In this document: piece by piece, positions 16,497 to 24,868 of the stretch | How positions within the stretch are numbered: position 1 is the first letter of the stretch | How the letters are laid out: every line of letters begins with the position of its first letter | Origin: Prevotella sp. MGM1 | GTDB lineage: Bacteria > Bacteroidota > Bacteroidia > Bacteroidales > Bacteroidaceae | Length of the DNA stretch: 64,000 nucleotides | Reading direction: 5' to 3' | NCBI RefSeq assembly: GCF_002933775.1 | Contig: NZ_BEWV01000206.1 | Coordinates: forward strand, 62,001 to 126,000 | The notes under the pieces: model-generated | Seen by the model: only the letters and a program-made list of their open reading frames with translations | Database searches by the model: none | What the model was told of the DNA's origin: nothing | Program-made: the position numbers and the translations under genes

Positions 16497-17735
16497 TTAA
16501 TTTCCATCAGGTTTCTTCAAATCCTCTGTCTTAGACGGACTCCATTTAAATGTTTTCCAATCATCCGGATGACTTGGATCAAAATCCTTGAAATCATTTC
16601 TAAGATATTTCAACAGTGGAAGATTAAGTCTCTTCATTCCCATAACAACCATTTTTGCTACTTCGTATGCACCATACGGATTGAAGTGGGTATTGTCAGC
16701 AAGCTCCTTTTCCTGTCCTGAAAATGTATTCGCAGGATAATGTACTAACGAGCGCTTACTATCCTCGTATCCAAGAGCTTCAAAGAATTCACGTGTCATT
16801 TGATTTAAGTCTATTACAGGAACATCCTCCCTTTCTGCAACAGCTTTCATAGCCGCAGGAAAATCACCATGAGTATCTATAATATGCTTCTTGGTTTCAT
16901 CAAAACGACGGCGTTGGGTAGGGGTACAAAAAATAATCGTAGCTCCCTTAGAGCGCACGTTATCGATAAAAATCTTTAAGTTCCTGGAATAATGATACCA
17001 TGCTCCGGAACCAGGCCCCTTCTCTTTCTCATCATTATGCCCGAACTCACACACTACATAATCACCAGGTTTCAATGTTGACATAATCTTTATCAAACGA
17101 TTTTGTGCGATAAAAGAACCTGCCGTCAATCCACTTTCTGCATGATTGGCTATAGCGATATTACCATCAAACCATCTCGGAAACATTTGTCCCCAACTGG
17201 CCCACGGCTCATTATTTTGATCTACAACAGTCGAATTACCGCATAAATATACGGTGGGACAACTATCATCTCGTTCTATATGGATGCTTCTGACAGCCGG
17301 AGCGTCACCATTGAATTCCAATGTCAACTTATCGTCCCAGTTCAGATAATCTTTTTCACGTTCTTTAATCCGTACTTTAGATTTATCATTGATTTGAGGA
17401 GAGCGTTTATTTATCACAAATTCATAAACAGCTGTTTTTCCTTTGGCTGTGGCAACATTCTCAACTAACAACCGACGGCTCTCCGCACGAATGGTTGTCA
17501 TGGCTTTCTTTTTCTTTGAGCCAATCTCAACTTTTACTTTATAATTACCATCCGGAACTTTTACTGAAAAATAAAAAGGAGACTTACTTGTTGTATTGGG
17601 AGCTGGTAATATATCATATCCGTATCCAATTGAATCCGAATAGACATTTTGATTTTGCGTCATGTCAAAATCAAATGTTTGTGCCAATGCCATTAATGGG
17701 ACATAAGCGATTAAAGTTAATAGTTTTCTTTTCAT
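16497..17735 (-). CDS. Secreted SGNH esterase, CE12-like (rhamnogalacturonan acetylesterase type)
   Basis: A 412-residue exported protein with a signal peptide of about 19 residues (ending MALAQ). It has an N-terminal beta-sandwich (about 20-155) and a C-terminal SGNH hydrolase domain. The domain shows the nucleophile in YLCGNSTVV (Ser168), the oxyanion Gly in ESGLTAGS, Asn in FGHND (232-235) and the Asp-x-x-His pair in ADNTHFNPYG near the C terminus. CE12 esterases remove acetyl groups from rhamnogalacturonan so that glycosidases can act, which fits the adjoining GH106-like gene. No TAnnTTTG element is visible in the 94 bases upstream, so this pair may use another promoter type. Confidence 0.88.
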   Translation of the reverse strand: MKRKLLTLIAYVPLMALAQTFDFDMTQNQNVYSDSIGYGYDILPAPNTTSKSPFYFSVKVPDGNYKVKVEIGSKKKKAMTTIRAESRRLLVENVATAKGKTAVYEFVINKRSPQINDKSKVRIKEREKDYLNWDDKLTLEFNGDAPAVRSIHIERDDSCPTVYLCGNSTVVDQNNEPWASWGQMFPRWFDGNIAIANHAESGLTAGSFIAQNRLIKIMSTLKPGDYVVCEFGHNDEKEKGPGSGAWYHYSRNLKIFIDNVRSKGATIIFCTPTQRRRFDETKKHIIDTHGDFPAAMKAVAEREDVPVIDLNQMTREFFEALGYEDSKRSLVHYPANTFSGQEKELADNTHFNPYGAYEVAKMVVMGMKRLNLPLLKYLRNDFKDFDPSHPDDWKTFKWSPSKTEDLKKPDGN

Positions 17736-17810
17736 TTGTTTTTATTGATTTAAATAATTTGTTTATGCAATGTTTTGATATTACTATTTATCATAATGCC
17801 CATTATCTAA

Positions 17811-17845
17811 AAAAAATAACGACATGATTTCATGTCATTATTTTT
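17811..17845 (-). terminator. Terminator overlapping the 3' end of the 210-residue gene
   Basis: Arms of about 16 bases (17811-17827 and 17830-17845, built around GACATGA/TCATGTC) with one bulge and A/T tails. It includes the last codons of the gene ending at 17830. Confidence 0.7.
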
Positions 17846-18462
17846 AATACTCTCATCAACCATTTTATATCATCCCAACTAAAATCAGGTGCTTGCATCA
17901 ACGTATTGAGCTGCGTTCGTTTATTCTTTGAGATTTTCTTTGTAATAGTCCGCTCATGAACTTTTATTATCTCACCATTTAGCTCGTAATAATAATAATT
18001 GACAAGAGGATATTCATTTATATCAGATAAATCCATTGTTGATACATTAACATAAGAACCCAATTCCAAATTTGTTATTTGCTTATTATTCAAGATCTCT
18101 GATTTATATGCTTCCAAATCTATCAATGTCGCACATAAAAGTTTATTATCTTTCAGTGTGTCAACAATATACGCCAATATCGTATCAACTTTGAGGTATG
18201 TGCGGTCTGCGAAATCAACTTTTTTCACATTCTTCATCTCTGCCTGCATGGTTGTTTTCCCATGTTTATATAACAAAGCACCATTTGCCATAAAAACATT
18301 AACAGCCTCCTTCTCTATAACTTTACCAGTTTCTAAAGTTATTATTGCAGGTTTAAATTGGGGATAAGCAGTAGTTAAACGACTTGAATCAGTAGCTTTC
18401 TGCGCCAACAATGATATTGAAAAAAATACAACTACAATAATCAATAAAGATATTTTTTTCAT
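17830..18462 (-). CDS. Secreted protein of unknown function
   Basis: A 210-residue protein with an N-terminal hydrophobic signal (about 1-20, ending SLLAQ) and otherwise soluble sequence. The middle contains a segment that reads like a small beta-rich domain (KTTMQAEMKNVKKVDF). The C-terminal 40 residues are basic and helical. I do not recognise a family. It has its own promoter (TATATTTG at 18510-18517) and terminator, so it is a monocistronic unit between the pectin genes and the divergent sigma-factor gene. Confidence 0.65.
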   Translation of the reverse strand: MKKISLLIIVVVFFSISLLAQKATDSSRLTTAYPQFKPAIITLETGKVIEKEAVNVFMANGALLYKHGKTTMQAEMKNVKKVDFADRTYLKVDTILAYIVDTLKDNKLLCATLIDLEAYKSEILNNKQITNLELGSYVNVSTMDLSDINEYPLVNYYYYELNGEIIKVHERTITKKISKNKRTQLNTLMQAPDFSWDDIKWLMRVLKIMT

Positions 18463-18509
18463 GTATTTTTAATGTAATTAGTAGCTTAATTATATATAAT
18501 TTTGGATTG

Positions 18510-18517
18510 CAAATATA
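18510..18517 (-). promoter_or_regulatory. -7 element of the 210-residue secreted protein gene
   Basis: TATATTTG on the minus strand, giving a leader of about 42 bases. No TTTG is found at the -33 position. Confidence 0.55.
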
Positions 18518-18624
18518 CGTTATATATTTCTAAAATAATAGGATAGACACAACAGCTTACCATTTTTTGTGTGTTTTTAACTTAAATATTTATATATGGA
18601 TATACACTGTATTCGGTTTTTTTG

Positions 18625-18632
18625 TAATTTTG
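18625..18632 (+). promoter_or_regulatory. -7 element of the sigma-factor gene
   Basis: TAATTTTG matches TAnnTTTG. The predicted leader is about 70 bases, longer than for most genes here. The -33 position has no TTTG. Confidence 0.55.
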
Positions 18633-18708
18633 CAACGTTTTTTGAATATAATTATTACACACATTTTATCATCAAAAATTTAATTTTAAATTACATATAA
18701 ATTAAGCA

Positions 18709-19581
18709 ATGAGACAATTAAAGATCCAAAAGAGCATTACCAATCGTTCCAGTGAGGCATTGGACAAGTACCTTGTTGAAATAGGACGGGCTCCTCTAAT
18801 ATCTATTGATGAGGAAATTGAGCTTGCCCAAAAAATTCGAAAAGGAGGTCCGGAAGGTGAGCGCGCTAAGGATAAATTAGTTACGGCAAACCTTCGGTTT
18901 GTTGTGTCTGTTGCTAAGCAATATCAGCATCAAGGTCTCAGTCTGACGGATCTTATTGATGAAGGAAATATCGGACTTATCAAAGCTGCGCAAAAATTTG
19001 ATGAAACAAGAGGATTTAAATTTATTTCTTATGCGGTATGGTGGATTCGTCAAAGCATATTGCAAGCCATAGCTGAGCAAAGTCGTATTGTTCGTTTGCC
19101 ATTAAATCAAGTTGGCTCATTGAATAAAATAAATCATGAAATCAACAAATTTGAACAAGAAAATCAACGTCATCCATCTGTGGCAGAATTGAGTGAGGCT
19201 ACAAATCTAGATGAAGAGAAAATCGGGCAAAGTCTAATGGCTGACGGGCATCATGTATCTATCGACGCTCCTTTTCAAGATGGAGAGGACAACTGCATGT
19301 TGGATGTGATGGCAAGCGGAGATGACAGCCGTACAGACCGCCATGTTGATCACGAATCAATGGCACAAGAACTTAACAGTGTGCTTAATAAAGTACTGAA
19401 AGAAAGAGAAATAACAATTATTCGTGAATGTTTTGGAATCGGATGTCACGAAAAAGGTTTAGAAGAGATTGGAGACCAATTGGGATTGACTAGAGAAAGA
19501 GTACGTCAAATACGTGAAAAAAGTATTGCCAAACTTCGAGATAGTGGAAATGCGAAGATTCTTATGAAATATTTAGGATAA
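18709..19581 (+). CDS. rpoD: Primary RNA polymerase sigma factor
   Basis: The housekeeping sigma factor of Bacteroidetes. At 290 residues it lacks the long acidic region 1.1 of proteobacterial RpoD. Visible are region 1.2 (DKYLVEIGRAPLIS), region 2 with NLRFVVSVAKQY, GNIGLIKAAQKFD and the -10-recognition helix YAVWWIRQSILQA, region 3, and the region 4.2 helix-turn-helix in LGLTRERVRQIREK. This form recognises TTTG/TAnnTTTG rather than TTGACA/TATAAT, and that pattern is found repeatedly in this window. It is a single-gene unit with 50 bases before the DUF5686 gene. Confidence 0.96.
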   Translation: MRQLKIQKSITNRSSEALDKYLVEIGRAPLISIDEEIELAQKIRKGGPEGERAKDKLVTANLRFVVSVAKQYQHQGLSLTDLIDEGNIGLIKAAQKFDETRGFKFISYAVWWIRQSILQAIAEQSRIVRLPLNQVGSLNKINHEINKFEQENQRHPSVAELSEATNLDEEKIGQSLMADGHHVSIDAPFQDGEDNCMLDVMASGDDSRTDRHVDHESMAQELNSVLNKVLKEREITIIRECFGIGCHEKGLEEIGDQLGLTRERVRQIREKSIAKLRDSGNAKILMKYLG

Positions 19582-19591
19582 AGCTTCTGAA

Positions 19592-19599
19592 TATTTTTG
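19592..19599 (+). promoter_or_regulatory. -7 element ahead of the DUF5686-addAB run
   Basis: TATTTTTG, 11 bases after the rpoD stop, giving a leader of about 26 bases. It would allow the three genes downstream to be expressed independently of rpoD, since no terminator was seen between them. Confidence 0.5.
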
Positions 19600-19631
19600 C
19601 AAGATCAATTTTTTATTATTATTTTTGGACT

Positions 19632-21665
19632 ATGAAAGAAAGATGGTCCATAATATTAATAGTACTGGGTATATATTTTTTTATACCCAGTATTATTTTA
19701 TGTAAACCAATCAATGATTCTCTTATTTTCAATAAAGTTTTTTCATATAAGCGCAATTATACAGAACCGATAAAGGGTGAGGAGTATGGTATATATTTGA
19801 AATATAGTTTTAAAACCCAAAGGCGCAACCCTACCCTATTTTTAATTCCAACAATGTATACAATAGCTAAAGGAGAACGACATTATATTGGAGAGACCTA
19901 TGGCAAAATAGTATTCAATAATATTGTTAATTATGAAATAAAACCACAGGTAGCAATAGGCAACATTTCTCATTATCGTAAAATAATGCCTGTAATATTC
20001 AAATATACAATCCCACAATTATATGAAATGTCATTATTTAATGATAAAGTTCTGTCCCCTTTTAATTATAATAACAGGAAATTTTATAAGTATATAATAG
20101 ACAGCATAAGTAGTCAAAACACTAAAATACTATTTGAGCCACGAGTAAACAGTACTCAACTCATAAAAGGTTTTTGTCATGTTAATAATTCTACTGGAAG
20201 AATTGAATATACAAGTTTTACCGGAGAATATGATATGATCAGGTTTATGACAAATATAGATATGAGAACAAATAATTCATACAATTTGATATTACCACAA
20301 TATAGTAATACAAAGATTTATTTTAAGTTTTTAGGAAACGATATTGAGGCTTCTTTTGATATATTTTATGATCCGCAAACCAATATTTTTCATTCTGATT
20401 CAATAAAGAACACATCAAATTATATTTTGATGAATAAGGTGCGTCCTATACCTCTTACAAATACAGAAGATAGTATATATAATGAATATTTCAATAAAAA
20501 AAGTAATAATGATACTATCGATTACGATAAAAAACAAACTCAGGCATCTAAAATAAAAGAAGTAGCCTGGGATATAATCGGTGATCATATTTTAAACTCA
20601 ATGAAAGCAGAGACAGATAATGCCTATTTGCGTCTTTCGCCTATATTTAACCCTCTTTACCTAAGTTATGGTCATAGTCGTGGATTATCATATAAAATGA
20701 GGATTAACGGTCATTATAACTTTTCATACAACAAACAAATTTCATTTAATCCATATTTTGGATATAACTTTAAAATAAAAAAAATATACCTTACCGCTCC
20801 TTTACGATATACATTTAATAGAAAAAAAAATAGATGGATTGAGTTTGTTTTCGCTACAGGAAATCGGATAACTGATTCAAGAGTTTTAGATATCATTAAA
20901 AATGAAAATCGTGACACTATAGATTTTTCAACTCTGAAATTAGATTATTTCAATGATAACATTCTAAAATTATCAACAAATACCAATATAAATAAACATA
21001 TATCAGTATTATTTGGATGCATTTATCATTATAGAAATGCAGTAAATAAAAATAATATGGCTGATTTGAACAAACCTACTTCATATCGTAGTTTTGCTCC
21101 AAATATATCTATACAATTGAATCTAAATTCAAAAGGACCAATTATTACTGCAAACTACGAACGTTGCATATCAAAATTCTTAATGTCAAATATGGAGTAC
21201 GAAAAATGGGAATTTGATTTATCTTTCAAAAAAAAATGGCAGAATCTAAAACGATATACAGTCCGAACTGGTTGCGGGTTCTATACAAATCGTTCTACAT
21301 CATTCTTTGTTGACTTTTCTAATTTTCATGAAAACTATCTTCCAAATGAAGATAACGATTGGACTGGGCAATTTCAATTATTAAACAGTCAATGGTACAA
21401 TGCTTCAAAGTATTACATTCGTACCAATATGTCCTATGAATCCCCTTTGTTATTTCTAACTTGGCTCCCCTGGTGCGGTAAGTATATTGAAAACGAAAGC
21501 ATTTATATTAGTGCATTACAAATAGAGCATACACGCCCTTATTTTGAAGTTGGATATGGAATTACAAACAGATACTTTTCACTAGGAATATTTGGAAGTC
21601 TTCTAAATGGAGGATTTTATGAAATCGGATATAAATTTACATTTGAATTATTTAGGAATTGGTAA
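19632..21665 (+). CDS. DUF5686-type outer-membrane protein
   Basis: A 677-residue exported protein with an N-terminal hydrophobic segment (about 5-24, IILIVLGIYFFIPSIILC). The remainder is rich in Tyr, Asn and alternating beta-strand patterns, and the C terminus ends in an aromatic residue (FELFRNW), as outer-membrane barrels do. It resembles the C-terminal barrel part of DUF5686 proteins but lacks the usual N-terminal carboxypeptidase-like domain, so it is on the short side. Function unknown. Its last codon overlaps the first base of the helicase gene, so an envelope protein is coupled to a DNA-repair pair. Confidence 0.65.
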   Translation: MKERWSIILIVLGIYFFIPSIILCKPINDSLIFNKVFSYKRNYTEPIKGEEYGIYLKYSFKTQRRNPTLFLIPTMYTIAKGERHYIGETYGKIVFNNIVNYEIKPQVAIGNISHYRKIMPVIFKYTIPQLYEMSLFNDKVLSPFNYNNRKFYKYIIDSISSQNTKILFEPRVNSTQLIKGFCHVNNSTGRIEYTSFTGEYDMIRFMTNIDMRTNNSYNLILPQYSNTKIYFKFLGNDIEASFDIFYDPQTNIFHSDSIKNTSNYILMNKVRPIPLTNTEDSIYNEYFNKKSNNDTIDYDKKQTQASKIKEVAWDIIGDHILNSMKAETDNAYLRLSPIFNPLYLSYGHSRGLSYKMRINGHYNFSYNKQISFNPYFGYNFKIKKIYLTAPLRYTFNRKKNRWIEFVFATGNRITDSRVLDIIKNENRDTIDFSTLKLDYFNDNILKLSTNTNINKHISVLFGCIYHYRNAVNKNNMADLNKPTSYRSFAPNISIQLNLNSKGPIITANYERCISKFLMSNMEYEKWEFDLSFKKKWQNLKRYTVRTGCGFYTNRSTSFFVDFSNFHENYLPNEDNDWTGQFQLLNSQWYNASKYYIRTNMSYESPLLFLTWLPWCGKYIENESIYISALQIEHTRPYFEVGYGITNRYFSLGIFGSLLNGGFYEIGYKFTFELFRNW

Positions 21666-24600
21666 TGAACAATATTATTGATAAGCTTTTACCGCTAACT
21701 ATATATAAGGCCAGTGCCGGAAGTGGCAAAACATTTACATTGGCAACAGAGTATATAAAATTATTAATCAAAAATCCTCTTGATTACAAACACATTCTTG
21801 CTGTTACTTTTACAAATAAGGCAACAGAAGAAATGAAAATGAGAATTTTAAGCCAATTATATGGTATTTGGAAAGAACTTCCCGACTCTAATGTATATGC
21901 AGAAACTATATGTAAAGATTTAGGTATATCACACAGTAAAGTAATATCGCAAGCCAGAATCGCATTAAACTTTCTGATGCATAATTACAGTTATTTCAAA
22001 GTTGAGACTATCGATTCTTTTTTTCAAAGAATCTTTCGTAATATATCCAGAGAATTGGATATTAATATAAATATGCGTTTAGAGCTAAATGATAGTCAAA
22101 TAGAAGAAAAAGCTGTAGATGAGATTATTGAAGAATTGGATGAAAATAACAATATCCTACAATGGATAATCTCTTACATTAATGAAAAAATTTCTGATGA
22201 TAAAAGTTGGAATGTTATTCATCATATAAAGAATTTTGGGAAAACAATATTTAATGATTACTACAAACAAGAAAGTCAGTCATTAGCTCTAATTATTGAT
22301 AACGGTAATTTCTTTGAGAAATACATCACAGTTCTTAGGAAAGACAAGGAAACCGCACAAAACTACATGCAAAGAATTGCACAAACTTTTTTCAGCACAC
22401 TCGAAGAAGCCAACCTGTCCATAGATGATTTATCTAACAAGTCAAGTGGGGTTGCAGGTTTTTTCTTGCATATTAATAATGGAATTTTCGATGAATCCAT
22501 AGAGAAAAAACGTGTCATAGAATGTCTTAACTCTGCAGAAAAATGGTCTACAAAGACCCATCCTCAAAAAAACTATATACATAAAGTCGCAACAGATAAA
22601 TTAATGCCCATTTTAAAAAAGGCATTCGAAGAACGTCCTATCCAATGGAATAAATATAAATCTTCAGATCTTACTCTCCGTCATCTATACCAACTTAGAT
22701 TATTAGATATAATTGAAAAAAAAGTTAGAGAAATAAATGAAAGAAATAACTGTTTTTTATTAAGTGATACACAAAATCTATTAAAATCTTTAATTGGTGA
22801 CGACGATTCCCCTTTCATTTTTGAAAAAATAGGCAGTTATTTGAAGCATATAATGATAGATGAGTTTCAAGATACAAGCTATATACAGTGGGAGAATTTT
22901 AAGATCTTATTAAAAGAGTGCATGAGTCATAAAGATACAAAAAATCTAATTGTCGGCGATGTCAAACAAAGTATATATAGATGGCGTTCAGGTGATTGGG
23001 AATTATTAAATAGCATAGAGTCACAATTTGAACGCCCTAATCAACAATTAAAAATAGAAACATTACAAACAAATTACAGATCACAAAAGAATATTATTCT
23101 TTTTAATAATACTTTCTTTTCAAAAGCAATTGAAATAGAATGTGATAAAATATATGACTCAAACTATTCTACTCTACTCAAACAAGCTTATGCAGATGTT
23201 TGCCAAACGATACCGGATAAACGTCAGGATAAGGGATATATAAATATAAAACTGTTGCCAAAAGAAAACTACCAGTATTGTGTTTTAGAAGAGATCAGAA
23301 ATTCATTGCATAAACTAATTGACAATGGTATTTCATCAAATAATATTACCATATTGGTTCGTAATAATAAATATATTCCTATTATTGCGGAATACTTTAC
23401 AAAAAATGAGCCGGAGTTTAATATTGTATCAGACGAGGCATTCCGACTTAGTGCATCACTTTCTATAAACATACTCATATTGTCACTTCGTTTATTAATA
23501 AAACCTAATGATCGAATTACCAAATTGGCATTAATGAAAGCATACATCAGTTCACAGAACGATGATTATGATGAATGTTATTTTATACATGAGGATTCAG
23601 AGAATATTTTGCCATATGAGTTTACAAATGAAATAGCAAATCTTCAAGAAATGCCTTTGTATGAGCTGGTAGAACGATTACTTGATATATTTAAGCTTAA
23701 AGAGATTAAAGGACAAAGTGCATATATATGTGCGTTCTATGATTATTTAGATACATTCATATCCAATAACGTTCCATGTATTGCTAATTTCTTGGAAGAA
23801 TGGGATTCCAACACATGTAACAAAACTATACAAAGCGATAGTTTTGAAGGCATTAGAATAATTTCCATACATAAAAGTAAAGGGTTGGAATATAATAACG
23901 TTATCATTCCATTTTGTGACTGGCAAATAACACAAAGAGAGATATTATGGTGTAAACCTAATATCTCTCCTTACAACAAATTGCCTATCGCTCCAATCGA
24001 CTATAGCAAAAGTATGATTGGCACTATATATGAAAGAGATTATCATCATGAGTATTTACAGAATACAGTTGATAATCTAAACCTTTTATATGTTGCATTT
24101 ACACGGGCATGTGACAATTTATTTGTTATTGGCAAAAGAGATACCACAAATTCAAGATCTAATCTTATCCAATTATGCTTACCACACATAGCCAAAGAAC
24201 TGCAAACAAACTTCATTAAAGAGGAGAATAAATCTATTCCCATTGAATTTGAATATGGGAGTATTTGTGAAGAAAAAAGCAATAAGGAAAAAAAATCATC
24301 AAATGTATTCCTGAAAAAACCAGAAATTATTAAAATCCAGTTGAAGACATTCAAAGAAAAGATTGAGTTTAGGCAAAGCAATAAAAGTCGTACATTCATT
24401 GGAAATGATGACATAGATAGTGCAAGAATGAAATATATCAATGCAGGTAATGTTCTGCATCATATTTTTTCAAAAATACACACAACAGAAGATATTGAAA
24501 TAGCATTAGAGAATTTGGAAATAGATGGGATACTTAATTCATTTACCAAAAGTGATATTAGAAAAATGTTAAATGAAAGACTTGAAAATAAAAAAATAGC

Positions 24601-24868
24601 TGATTGGTTCTCTGGGAAATGGGATATACATAACGAATGCGCCATATTATATAAAGACAAGACAAACGGCTCTGTCCAAATACGCAGACCTGATAGAGTT
24701 ATGACTGACGGCAACAAAATGATCATAGTTGATTTTAAATTCGGTATTCCTCGTGAAGAATACAAACAACAATTGCAGGAATATATGAATTTAGCTGCAA
24801 ACATGGGATATAAGAGAATAGAAGGATATTTATGGTTTGTATATAGTAACAAAATAGAAAAGTTATGA
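21665..24868 (+). CDS. AddA-like UvrD-family helicase-nuclease
   Basis: A 1067-residue SF1 helicase with a C-terminal RecB-family nuclease domain, the motor of an AddAB/RecBCD-like double-strand-break resection complex. Motifs: Walker A KASAGSGKTFTLA near residues 15-27, FTNKATEEMKMR (motif Ia), DEFQDTS near 399 (Walker B), GDVKQSIYRWRSG (motif III), TNYRS, HKSKGLEY (motif V region) and YVAFTRA (motif VI). The nuclease core shows IIVDFKFG near 1023 and a following Q-x4-Y. I used the ATG at 21665, which overlaps the upstream stop by one base; a TTG two codons earlier would also be in frame. It overlaps the AddB-like gene by 4 bases. Confidence 0.9.
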   Translation: MNNIIDKLLPLTIYKASAGSGKTFTLATEYIKLLIKNPLDYKHILAVTFTNKATEEMKMRILSQLYGIWKELPDSNVYAETICKDLGISHSKVISQARIALNFLMHNYSYFKVETIDSFFQRIFRNISRELDININMRLELNDSQIEEKAVDEIIEELDENNNILQWIISYINEKISDDKSWNVIHHIKNFGKTIFNDYYKQESQSLALIIDNGNFFEKYITVLRKDKETAQNYMQRIAQTFFSTLEEANLSIDDLSNKSSGVAGFFLHINNGIFDESIEKKRVIECLNSAEKWSTKTHPQKNYIHKVATDKLMPILKKAFEERPIQWNKYKSSDLTLRHLYQLRLLDIIEKKVREINERNNCFLLSDTQNLLKSLIGDDDSPFIFEKIGSYLKHIMIDEFQDTSYIQWENFKILLKECMSHKDTKNLIVGDVKQSIYRWRSGDWELLNSIESQFERPNQQLKIETLQTNYRSQKNIILFNNTFFSKAIEIECDKIYDSNYSTLLKQAYADVCQTIPDKRQDKGYINIKLLPKENYQYCVLEEIRNSLHKLIDNGISSNNITILVRNNKYIPIIAEYFTKNEPEFNIVSDEAFRLSASLSINILILSLRLLIKPNDRITKLALMKAYISSQNDDYDECYFIHEDSENILPYEFTNEIANLQEMPLYELVERLLDIFKLKEIKGQSAYICAFYDYLDTFISNNVPCIANFLEEWDSNTCNKTIQSDSFEGIRIISIHKSKGLEYNNVIIPFCDWQITQREILWCKPNISPYNKLPIAPIDYSKSMIGTIYERDYHHEYLQNTVDNLNLLYVAFTRACDNLFVIGKRDTTNSRSNLIQLCLPHIAKELQTNFIKEENKSIPIEFEYGSICEEKSNKEKKSSNVFLKKPEIIKIQLKTFKEKIEFRQSNKSRTFIGNDDIDSARMKYINAGNVLHHIFSKIHTTEDIEIALENLEIDGILNSFTKSDIRKMLNERLENKKIADWFSGKWDIHNECAILYKDKTNGSVQIRRPDRVMTDGNKMIIVDFKFGIPREEYKQQLQEYMNLAANMGYKRIEGYLWFVYSNKIEKL

